From: a bacterium
Lineage (GTDB): Bacteria; Elusimicrobiota; Elusimicrobia; Elusimicrobiales; UBA9959
Assembly (NCBI GenBank): GCA_021812825.1
Contig: JAKAMO010000047.1
Coordinates: forward strand, 1-19,893
Length of the DNA: 19,893 nucleotides
Reading direction: 5' to 3'
Each line of letters starts with the position of its first letter. Positions within the stretch are counted from its first letter, which is position 1. Below, piece after piece: positions 14,081 through 19,893 of the stretch. The translations under genes and the position numbers were made by a program. The notes below the pieces were generated by a model. It was not told the DNA's origin. It saw only the letters and a list, made by a program, of their open reading frames with translations, and did no database searches.

Positions 14081-14104
14081 TACCGCCTAAAAAATTGTTT
14101 AAAT
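14076..14104 (+). promoter_or_regulatory. Divergent promoter of the glutamine amidotransferase gene
   Basis: TTGAAT (14076-14081) and TTAAAT (14099-14104) are 17 bases apart. The start would fall only a few bases before the ATG at 14116, giving a very short leader without a Shine-Dalgarno. The -35 shares five bases with the minus-strand -35. Confidence 0.5.
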
Positions 14105-14115
14105 ATGCACTTAAC

Positions 14116-14943
14116 ATGTGTCGCATAACGGCAATAATCTCTTCCTCCCCGGCCTCTCAGTCGGAGCTGCTCTGCGGCTCCGCAAAGAGCCTGCTGGCGC
14201 AGGCCGGCGCCGTCAAAGGACGCTACCAGGACGACGGATGGGGAATAGGGCATTTCCGCCGCGGCGAAACGGCGGTGGTCAAGAGCCCGCGCCCGGCACG
14301 CCTTGAGAAGAGCGCGTTCTCCGCCGCGGCAGCAGGGGCCGTATCCGGGGTCACGCTGGCCCATGTCCGCTACGCCTCCGCCCCCGGGGTCCCCAGGTCC
14401 GCGCAGCGGCGCCCCGAGAACACCCAGCCCTTTTCAGCCGGCGGCTTCATTTTCGCCCATAACGGCACCCTCTTCGTCAAGGACGAGGTCCGCTCGCTGC
14501 TCGGCGGTTACGCCTCCAAGGTGCGCGGGACGGGGGATTCGGAGGTCATCTTCTGGCAGGTGATGAAGATGCTCGACGCGTACGGCTCCCCGGAGGCGGC
14601 GCTGGCGGCCGCCGTGGACGAGATACGCACCATCTGGGTCTCGTGCCGCGACGCGAAGCCCGGAAGGAAAAGGCCGTACACCTCCCTCAACCTCTTTCTG
14701 GCCTCTAAAGATTCGCTGACCGTGCTGTGCCACGCGCCCAGCAGCGACGCCAGGACCGCCCTGACCACGCCGGGCTGGGAATACGGCAGGATAGCGTGGC
14801 GGCGGGAAAAGGGACGCGTGATCTTCTCCAGCGAGCCGGCCGACGAAGTCCCCGGCTGGAAGAAGATGAACGACCCTGAGATCGCCTCCGCCTCCGTCAG
14901 AGGCGGGAAGATCTCCCTCGCGTTCAAAAGGATAACCCTATGA
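14116..14943 (+). CDS. Class II glutamine amidotransferase (YafJ/EgtC-like)
   Basis: The ATG at 14116 was chosen over one seven codons upstream because class II (Ntn-type) amidotransferases need Cys directly after the initiator Met; here the protein begins MCRITAII, so Cys2 becomes the N-terminal nucleophile. It has 275 residues. Other family features are DDGWGIGHF (39-47), LAHVRYAS (81-88), NTQPF (102-106), FAHNGTL (113-119) and GTGDSEVIF (138-146), which bind glutamine and form the oxyanion hole. Family members release ammonia from glutamine or, as EgtC, hydrolyse gamma-glutamyl amides. With no synthase domain or ergothioneine genes nearby, the substrate is unknown. The stop overlaps the start of the HEAT-repeat gene (ATGA), so the two are translationally coupled. 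Confidence 0.88.
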   Translation: MCRITAIISSSPASQSELLCGSAKSLLAQAGAVKGRYQDDGWGIGHFRRGETAVVKSPRPARLEKSAFSAAAAGAVSGVTLAHVRYASAPGVPRSAQRRPENTQPFSAGGFIFAHNGTLFVKDEVRSLLGGYASKVRGTGDSEVIFWQVMKMLDAYGSPEAALAAAVDEIRTIWVSCRDAKPGRKRPYTSLNLFLASKDSLTVLCHAPSSDARTALTTPGWEYGRIAWRREKGRVIFSSEPADEVPGWKKMNDPEIASASVRGGKISLAFKRITL

Positions 14944-15566
14944 AATGGTTCCTGATGCTTCTCATCTTCGTCGCCGGGATCTACTACCTGGTCAACCAGA
15001 AGAAGGAAGCCGCCCGGCAGCAGACGCTCGTCGAAGAGGCCAAGAAGGGACAGGCCGCCGTGCTCAAGGACCCGGACCTCCCGATCAAGCCGGAAAAGAC
15101 CTACCTGATAAAGTTCTCTATGGCCACGCTGAAAACGCTGCACGCCCTGACCCAGGACGCCAACGCCAAGGTCCGCTTCGCCTCCGCGGAGCTGCTCTGG
15201 CAGCTGCAGGACGAGGAGGCCCCGGCCGTCATCAAGAACATGCTGGAGAACGAGACCGACCCGTCGGTGAAAAATCAGCTCATCGACATGCTGGCCAAGG
15301 ACAAAAGCAAGCTCAGCCTGGCCCTGCTCACCGAGGCGCTCAAGGACTACGACAGGGATACCCGCCTGCACGCGGTAAAGGCCATAGGCACGTTCTCCAA
15401 CAAGGAAGCCATACCCGCCCTGGACAGGGCGCTGCAGGACTACGACGAGGAAGTGCGCCTGACCGCCATCCAGGCCGTCAACACGATACGCAAGGACATC
15501 GAGGCCCACAAGGAGCAGCAGCTCCGCGAACTGGAGGCCAAGAAGCCCCTTTTCCGCATAGAGTGA
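14940..15566 (+). CDS. Membrane-anchored HEAT-repeat protein
   Basis: This 208-residue protein has an N-terminal membrane helix (WFLMLLIFVAGIYYLV, 3-18), a short basic linker (about 21-27) and then helical HEAT-like repeats. The repeats are visible as paired helices with the pattern KVRFASAELLWQLQDEEA, PSVKNQLIDMLAKD, DTRLHAVKAIGTFSNKEAIPALDRAL and EEVRLTAIQAVNTI, each about 31-35 residues. HEAT repeats are protein-binding scaffolds; no enzymatic motif is present. The gene overlaps the amidotransferase stop by four bases and so is probably its partner or at least co-expressed. AAGGA lies upstream within the preceding gene. The specific partner is unknown. Confidence 0.8.
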   Translation: MKWFLMLLIFVAGIYYLVNQKKEAARQQTLVEEAKKGQAAVLKDPDLPIKPEKTYLIKFSMATLKTLHALTQDANAKVRFASAELLWQLQDEEAPAVIKNMLENETDPSVKNQLIDMLAKDKSKLSLALLTEALKDYDRDTRLHAVKAIGTFSNKEAIPALDRALQDYDEEVRLTAIQAVNTIRKDIEAHKEQQLRELEAKKPLFRIE

Positions 15567-15586
15567 CCCGGGGCCGGGGCGGGACC

Positions 15587-15668
15587 GGGGTCAGGTCCTG
15601 GATCTTGACTTTCCCGCCGGCGGCCGCGTACACCGACGAACCGCGGTCAAGATTCAAGACCTGACCCC
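15587..15668. repeat. REP/MITE-like imperfect palindrome between the HEAT gene and moxR
   Basis: The 23-base left arm (15587-15609, starting GGGGTCAGGTC) is the reverse complement of 15646-15668 (ending GACCTGACCCC) with two mismatches, one of them a G-T wobble. The 36-base middle contains CCGCCGGCGG (15614-15623). The arm resembles the GGGGTCAGGTCTTGAATCTTGAC-type ends recalled from palindromes linked to REP-associated tyrosine transposases. No transposase is in the window. Confidence 0.75.
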
Positions 15669-15713
15669 AGACAGGCCGCGCAACCGTTATTCCCAAAGGA
15701 GCGTATATATAAT

Positions 15714-16703
15714 ATGGACTCTGAAATCTCGAAGCTGAACCAGAAGATACAGCAGGACTCGCTGTTCATCCAGGACCTCCGCCGCGAGCTGGCCAAGGTG
15801 GTAGTCGGCCAGGAGGACCTGATAAACAGCCTGCTCGTGGGCCTGATAGCCAACGGGCACGTGCTGGTGGAAGGCGTCCCCGGCCTCGCGAAGACGCTCA
15901 CGGTAAAGACCCTGGCATCCGCGATGAACGCCGCCTTCCAGCGCATCCAGTTCACCCCGGACCTGCTGCCTGCGGACATCGTAGGCACGCTGGTCTTCAA
16001 CCCTAAGGAGAACACCTTCAGCGTGCGCAAGGGCCCGATCTTCGCGAACATCATCCTCGCGGACGAGATCAACCGCGCCCCGGCCAAGGTGCAGAGCGCG
16101 CTGCTGGAGGGCATGCAGGAGCGCCAGGTCACGATCTCCGACTCCACGTTCAAGCTGCCGGAGCTGTTCATGGTGCTGGCCACCGAGAACCCTATAGAAC
16201 AGGAGGGCACCTACCCGCTGCCGGAGGCGCAGGTGGACCGCTTCATGCTGAAGGTCAACATCACCTACCCGACCAAGCAGGAGGAGGCGAAAGTGCTGGA
16301 GCTGATGGCCACCCAGAACCTGCCGCAGGCCGCCAAGGCCGTGACCGCGGAGCAGGTGCTGCAGGCCCGCCGCACGGCCGACCTGATCTACGTCGACGAC
16401 AAGATCAAGAACTACGTACTGGACCTGGTCATAGCCACGCGCGAGCCGGAGAAGCACGGCCTGCCGAAGATAAAACCGTGGATAAACTACGGCGCCAGTC
16501 CCCGCGCCACGATCTTCATGATACAGGCGGCCAAGGCCTACGCCTTCATCAACGGCCGCGGCTACGTCACCCCGGAGGACATCAAGGCCGTCGGCCTAGA
16601 CGTGCTCCGTCACCGCGTGCTGCTGACCTACGAGGCCGAAGCCGAGAACATCACCTCGGAGGACATAGTCAAGAGCATCTTCGAGGCGGTGGAGGTACCC
16701 TAA
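15714..16703 (+). CDS. moxR: MoxR-family AAA+ ATPase
   Basis: The 329-residue ATPase acts as a cytoplasmic chaperone, usually with von Willebrand A (VWA) partners. Walker A is GVPGLAKT (54-61) and Walker B is IILADEIN (113-120). RAPAKVQSALLEGMQERQVTI follows, the family's signature after Walker B. Sensor 1 is LATENP (155-160), and the arginine region lies in GTYPLPEAQVDRFMLKV (165-181). A winged C-terminal lid carries PWINYGASPRA. The length and motif set are complete. AAAGGAG (15696-15702) supports the ATG. It heads the gene row DUF58, BatD-like, batA and batB, the usual arrangement of the Bat/aerotolerance cluster. It probably remodels the membrane VWA proteins encoded downstream. Confidence 0.95.
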   Translation: MDSEISKLNQKIQQDSLFIQDLRRELAKVVVGQEDLINSLLVGLIANGHVLVEGVPGLAKTLTVKTLASAMNAAFQRIQFTPDLLPADIVGTLVFNPKENTFSVRKGPIFANIILADEINRAPAKVQSALLEGMQERQVTISDSTFKLPELFMVLATENPIEQEGTYPLPEAQVDRFMLKVNITYPTKQEEAKVLELMATQNLPQAAKAVTAEQVLQARRTADLIYVDDKIKNYVLDLVIATREPEKHGLPKIKPWINYGASPRATIFMIQAAKAYAFINGRGYVTPEDIKAVGLDVLRHRVLLTYEAEAENITSEDIVKSIFEAVEVP

Positions 16704-16737
16704 CAGCCGGGAACTGAGCGCCCGAAAGCCGGAGCCA

Positions 16738-16777
16738 GGCCGCGTTATCCGCGGCCGCCGGCACGAGCTTTCCGGCG
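16738..16777. repeat. Two adjacent hairpins in the moxR-DUF58 gap
   Basis: GGCCGCG (16738-16744) / CGCGGCC (16750-16756) has a 5-base loop, then CGCCGG (16756-16761) / CCGGCG (16772-16777) has a 10-base loop. There is no T-run, so this is not an intrinsic terminator. It could be an mRNA stability or processing element in the 101-base gap. The downstream ATG has no Shine-Dalgarno. Confidence 0.4.
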
Positions 16778-16804
16778 TTCCGGCATACCAGCGAGCGTCC
16801 CGTT

Positions 16805-17692
16805 ATGAACACCGCGGAACTCCTAAAGAAGGTACGGCAGATAGAGATAACTACCGGCCGCCTGGTCAGCGAGACCTTCGCCGGCCAGTACCAGAGCGTG
16901 TTCAAGGGCCGCGGCATAGAGTTCTCCGAGGTGCGCGAGTACGTGCCCGGCGACGACGTCCGCTCGATAGACTGGAACGTCACGGCCCGCGCCCGCAAGC
17001 CTTTCGTCAAGCAGTACATCGAGGAACGCGAGCTGACGCTGATGATACTCTGCGACGTCTCCGCGTCGCAGGCCTTCGGCTCGGCCTCCAAACCCAAGAG
17101 CGAGGCCGCGGCGGAGCTGGCGGCCATGTTCGCGTTCTCCGCGCTAAAGAACAGCGACAAGAGCGGCCTGCTGCTGTTCTCGGACAAGCCCGAGCTCTAC
17201 ATCCCTCCGCGCAAGGGCCGCAACCACAGCCTGCGCATCATCCGCGAGCTGCTGGCTTTCACGCCCAAGAGCCGCGGCACCGACGTGGCGATGGCCCTCA
17301 GGATGGCCAACCGCGTGATGAAGAGACGCGGCATCATAATCCTGATCTCCGACTTCAATTCTCCGGACTACACCAAGGAAGTGCGCCTCACCTCCACCCG
17401 CCACGACCTGATACCGGTGGTGATAACGGACCGCTTCGAGCGCGAGCTCCCGGCGGCCGGAGCGCTGCTGGTCTCGGAAGGGCTCGAGAGCGGGGCCGGC
17501 TTCACGGCCGACCTGGCCAGCCCGGCCTACCGGGCTCTCTACGCCAGGGAGGCCGCCTCGCGCCGCTCGGCGCTGGAAGCCGTACTGCGCTCCGCCGGGG
17601 CCGACTGGATAGACATAGACCCGGCCCTGCCCGTGCACGGCCCGGTGGTGAAATTCTTCCGCCAAAGGAGAAAGATCTTCAAGCTGCTATGA
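16805..17692 (+). CDS. DUF58 family protein (Bat cluster)
   Basis: The 295-residue protein carries the DUF58 core. KGRGIEFSEVREYVPGDDVRSIDWNVTAR (34-62) and PFVKQYIEERELTLMILCDVSAS (66-88) are the family signature. A VWA-like fold follows, with a DxSxS metal-site motif (Asp84, Ser86, Ser88), RGTDVAMAL supplying the threonine and ILISDF the later aspartate. No membrane segment is evident, so it is likely cytoplasmic or membrane-peripheral. Members stand between MoxR ATPases and BatA/B/D membrane proteins and are thought to link them; the biochemical role is not known. The start fits the family (LLKKVRQIEITT). The last four bases overlap the next gene (ATGA), showing translational coupling. Confidence 0.92.
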   Translation: MNTAELLKKVRQIEITTGRLVSETFAGQYQSVFKGRGIEFSEVREYVPGDDVRSIDWNVTARARKPFVKQYIEERELTLMILCDVSASQAFGSASKPKSEAAAELAAMFAFSALKNSDKSGLLLFSDKPELYIPPRKGRNHSLRIIRELLAFTPKSRGTDVAMALRMANRVMKRRGIIILISDFNSPDYTKEVRLTSTRHDLIPVVITDRFERELPAAGALLVSEGLESGAGFTADLASPAYRALYAREAASRRSALEAVLRSAGADWIDIDPALPVHGPVVKFFRQRRKIFKLL

Positions 17693-18666
17693 GGCTCCCC
17701 GCGCTGTTCCTGCTGACGCTGCTGGCCCGCCCGGCGTCCGCCGACGATTCCGTCTCGCTCTCCGTGACCCCGCCGGCCGGAGAGGTGCGCCTGGCCGCGG
17801 AGTTCAAGCTGAAAGTGGACGCCTCCCTGCCCGAAGGCTTCTCCATCCGCCCTGACACCGCGGCGGCCGGCGGCGAGGATTTCGAAGTGCTCTCCTTCAC
17901 GAGGACGGCCGACGAGAAGGCCGCAGGCCGGAGGAAGGAGACGTTCGAGGTGCGCGCCAGGGCCTTCACGATAGGCTCCAGCACCTTCCCGGCCATAGCC
18001 TGGAGACTTTCGGGGCAAGGCGTCCCGCCGGACACCCTGGTAATGACCAGCACCTTCACGCTGGCGGTCTCGCCCGCCTTTGCGACCAAGGAGGGGGAGG
18101 ACATCCGGGACATCTACGAGCCGTACGGTTATTTCCCCTGGCCCTGGGCCATAGCCGGCCTCGCCGCGGTACTGCTGGCCGCCTGGCTGCTCTCGCGCCG
18201 CCGCGGTAAGGCCGCGGCCGCCGCGGCCTCCTGGAAGGATACCCGCGACCCCTACCAGCGCGCCAGGGACAGGCTGGGCGGGCTGGAGAAGTCCAAACTG
18301 CTCGATGACGGCAGGCTCAAGGAGTACTACATCGGCCTCACATCCATCCTCCGCCTCTACCTGCGCGAGGAGTTCTCCATAGACGCCGTGCAGATGACCA
18401 CGGGCGACCTGAGCCGCGAACTAAAGAGGACCGGCGCGCCGCTGGCCACGGCGCTGAAGGCCAGGGAGCTGCTGCAGAGGTCCGACCTGGTGAAGTTCGC
18501 CAGGATGAAGCCGGAGAACGCCGCCGACGACTCGGAGGCGCTGATAGGTCTGCTGATGGATTTCCACCGGACGGCGGAGAACGCCAGGACCCTCGCCGCG
18601 GAAAAGGCCGCGCAGGCCGCCGGCAAGGCGGCCCGGGCCGGCGGGGCCGGGGGGAGAAGCGTATGA
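17689..18666 (+). CDS. BatD-like membrane protein with Ig-like periplasmic domain
   Basis: The 325-residue protein has a signal peptide ending near PASA (about residue 18), then a periplasmic beta-rich Ig-like domain (about 20-130). The family's pre-membrane motif EDIRDIYEPYGYF follows (137-149), then a membrane helix (WPWAIAGLAAVLLAAWLL, 152-169), a basic stop-transfer and a helical cytoplasmic domain (about 180-300) resembling DUF4381/BatD C-termini (LKEYYIGLTSILRLYLREEF). An Ala/Gly-rich tail ends the protein. It is shorter than many BatD proteins, which have several Ig-like domains. It sits between DUF58 and batA, overlapping both by four bases, and probably forms a membrane complex with BatA/BatB. 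The exact family (BatD or DUF4381) is not settled. Confidence 0.8.
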   Translation: MRLPALFLLTLLARPASADDSVSLSVTPPAGEVRLAAEFKLKVDASLPEGFSIRPDTAAAGGEDFEVLSFTRTADEKAAGRRKETFEVRARAFTIGSSTFPAIAWRLSGQGVPPDTLVMTSTFTLAVSPAFATKEGEDIRDIYEPYGYFPWPWAIAGLAAVLLAAWLLSRRRGKAAAAAASWKDTRDPYQRARDRLGGLEKSKLLDDGRLKEYYIGLTSILRLYLREEFSIDAVQMTTGDLSRELKRTGAPLATALKARELLQRSDLVKFARMKPENAADDSEALIGLLMDFHRTAENARTLAAEKAAQAAGKAARAGGAGGRSV

Positions 18667-19649
18667 ACGGCTTCAAGTACCCGCTGGTCCTGCTGCTGCT
18701 GCCCCTGCTGGGGCTGCTGGCTGGCCTGGCCAGCTCCCAGCGCCTGCGCCGCCACCAGTCCGCCGGAGTGCCGGTGCAGCTCCCCGCGCTCAAGACCGCG
18801 CGCGCCCGTCTCTTCGCCATAGTCCCTTTCTGGGGCCGTGTTGCCGCCCTGGCCCTGCTGGTAGTGGCGCTGGCCCGCCCGCAGCAGGCGACCAGGGGAG
18901 AGGTCCCGCCGGCGGAAGGCATAGACATCATGCTCGCGCTGGACACCTCGTATAGCATGGCGGCGGAGGATTTCAATCCGTTCACTCGCCTGGACGCCGC
19001 CAAGAAGGCGGCGGAGGATTTCGTAAAGAAACGGCGCAACGACAGGATAGGCGTGGTGGTCTTCGGCGGCGCGGCGATGCTCTCCTGCCCGCTCACGCTG
19101 GACTACCAGTCCGTGCTCGACATGATAGACGCCTCCTACCTCAATATGACGCGCGCCGAGGGCACCGCCATAGGCGACGCCATCGTCACGGCCGTGAACC
19201 ACCTGAAGGAGAGCAAGGCCAAGAGCAAGGTCATAGTCCTGCTGACCGACGGGCGCTCGAACACCGGCATGGTGACCGACCTGGCGCTGGCGGCGAAGAC
19301 CGCCAAGGCCTTCGATATAAAGATCTACACCATAGGCACCGCCGGCAAGGGACGCGCGCCCATCAGCACGGGGGACCCGCTGCAGCCGGTGGCCTACATC
19401 GACGACGACCTGGACGAGCCGGCGCTGCGCGAGATTGCCGGCCTGACCGGCGGCGAGTTCTACCGCGCGAAGAACTACGCCGAGCTGCAGAACATCTACG
19501 ACAAGATAGACACGCTGGAGAAGACGAAGTTCGAGGTGAAGAGCTACACCGAGTACTCGGACAAGTACCTCTATTTCCTCTGGCCGGCGCTGGCCCTGCT
19601 GGTCCTGGTGGTGGCGCTGGAAAAAACGTACCTGAGATCGATACCGTGA
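18663..19649 (+). CDS. batA: BatA-like VWA-domain membrane protein
   Basis: The 328-residue protein has two N-terminal membrane helices (about 6-23 and 54-71), then ARPQ, the classical lead-in to BatA/BatB. A von Willebrand A domain follows (about 86-280) with an intact metal site: DTSYS (Asp94, Ser96, Ser98), Thr168 in AEGTAIGDA and Asp196 in LLTDGRSNTG. A C-terminal membrane helix (about 305-323) ends the protein. The VWA domain is exposed on the periplasmic side if the second helix leads outward. The Bacteroides fragilis Bat proteins are linked to aerotolerance; in other bacteria they relate to envelope stress and form complexes with MoxR. GGGGGAG lies upstream of the ATG, which overlaps the preceding gene by four bases. 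The BatB-like gene begins two bases after the stop codon. Confidence 0.9.
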   Translation: MNGFKYPLVLLLLPLLGLLAGLASSQRLRRHQSAGVPVQLPALKTARARLFAIVPFWGRVAALALLVVALARPQQATRGEVPPAEGIDIMLALDTSYSMAAEDFNPFTRLDAAKKAAEDFVKKRRNDRIGVVVFGGAAMLSCPLTLDYQSVLDMIDASYLNMTRAEGTAIGDAIVTAVNHLKESKAKSKVIVLLTDGRSNTGMVTDLALAAKTAKAFDIKIYTIGTAGKGRAPISTGDPLQPVAYIDDDLDEPALREIAGLTGGEFYRAKNYAELQNIYDKIDTLEKTKFEVKSYTEYSDKYLYFLWPALALLVLVVALEKTYLRSIP

Positions 19650-19650
19650 T

Positions 19651-19893
19651 ATGGAACTGTTCCGCTCGCCGTTAACACTGGCCTGGCTGGCCGCCGCTTT
19701 CGCGGCGCTGCTGGTCTTCCGCTACAAGGCGGAGGAAAAGCGCCTGGCCGCCGCGCGCTCGGTCCTCGGGCCCGCGTTCGACGGCTACGCGGCCGGGCCG
19801 GAGGCCGCGCGCCGCAGGCTGCGCGGCGTTCTCTACTTCGCCGCGCTGGCCCTGCTCTGCCTGGCGGCCGCCGGGCCGCAGTGGGGGGTGGAG
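19651..19893 (+). CDS. batB: BatB-like VWA-domain membrane protein, N-terminal part
   Basis: This is an 81-codon fragment open to the right edge of the window. It begins MELFRSPLTLAWLAAAFAALLVF, a first membrane helix, followed by a basic and Ala/Arg-rich stretch (about 26-56). A second hydrophobic helix (VLYFAALALLCLAAA) leads directly into GPQWGVE. This helix-then-(R/G)PQ pattern is the start of BatA/BatB proteins just before the VWA domain, and it parallels the gene next door. The VWA domain itself would lie beyond the window, so the assignment rests on these helices, the motif and the position after batA. There is no clear Shine-Dalgarno, and the close spacing suggests coupling to batA. 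Confidence 0.78.
   Translation, partial: MELFRSPLTLAWLAAAFAALLVFRYKAEEKRLAAARSVLGPAFDGYAAGPEAARRRLRGVLYFAALALLCLAAAGPQWGVE

Noticed and set aside
15478..15696. Minus-strand 72-codon frame across the palindrome after the HEAT gene
   Set aside because: Its peptide arises from reading through the REP-like inverted repeat, a common source of spurious short proteins.
15704..15713. TATATATAAT directly before moxR as a promoter -10
   Set aside because: It touches the ATG, so transcription would begin inside the gene, and no -35 lies 17 bases upstream. It is better read as an AT-rich spacer between AAAGGAG and the start codon.
1..19893. CRISPR arrays, insertion sequences, prophage or a defence island
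   Set aside because: No regularly spaced direct repeats, transposase, integrase or phage structural genes were seen; genes are of housekeeping, envelope and surface types.

Overview
The window is about 20 kb of GC-rich bacterial DNA, mostly ordinary chromosome and densely coded. Thirteen of the fifteen protein genes are complete and one is cut at each edge. All lie on the plus strand except one (RDD-domain protein, 13105-13998). Signal peptides, a PorV/UPF0164-type outer-membrane protein, a Bat aerotolerance cluster and a giant Kelch/FN3 surface protein with a FlgD-like C-terminal domain point to a Gram-negative, free-living bacterium. The style resembles Elusimicrobiota or another deep-branching diderm phylum. 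That placement is an inference from gene style; no phylogenetic marker was compared.

Layout. 1-1849: the end of an acyl-CoA/AMP-ligase gene, then a CCA-adding-type nucleotidyltransferase with an HD domain. 1850-3244: a structured intergenic segment, a secreted helical protein of unknown function, a terminator, and folE (GTP cyclohydrolase I). 3245-3630: a 386-base non-protein stretch holding a tRNA-Gly(CCC), a good promoter for it, a 12-base direct repeat, and an inverted partial copy of the tRNA 3' end that also forms the terminator. 3631-11034: a membrane-anchored CBM48 (glycogen-binding-like) protein, the 1926-residue Kelch/FN3 protein, and a PorV-family protein 3 bases behind it, closed by a strong terminator. 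11098-13089: a consensus-like promoter, speD, an aminopropyltransferase (speE-like) and a DksA/TraR zinc-finger protein with a Lys/Ala-rich tail, ended by a bidirectional terminator. This reads as a polyamine transcription unit. 13105-15566: the RDD protein on the minus strand, divergent from a class II glutamine amidotransferase that overlaps a HEAT-repeat membrane protein; the two divergent promoters share their -35 region. 15587-15668: a long imperfect palindrome of REP/MITE type. 15714-19893: moxR, a DUF58 protein, a BatD-like protein, batA, and the start of batB, overlapping or nearly so after the DUF58 gene.

How parts connect. The tRNA gene does not encode CCA, so it depends on a CCA-adding enzyme such as the one at 368-1849. 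SpeD makes decarboxylated AdoMet for the aminopropyltransferase next to it. The Kelch protein has a C-terminal domain of the kind used for type IX-like sorting and sits with a PorV homologue, so the pair may be a secreted adhesin plus an export or outer-membrane partner. MoxR and the Bat/VWA proteins form the usual chaperone-like membrane complex.

I did not find a CRISPR array, phage, transposase or recognisable new defence system. The most unusual items are the inverted tRNA duplication, the atypical aminopropyltransferase active site, the RDD plus pilin-like fusion, and the Kelch/PorV pair.
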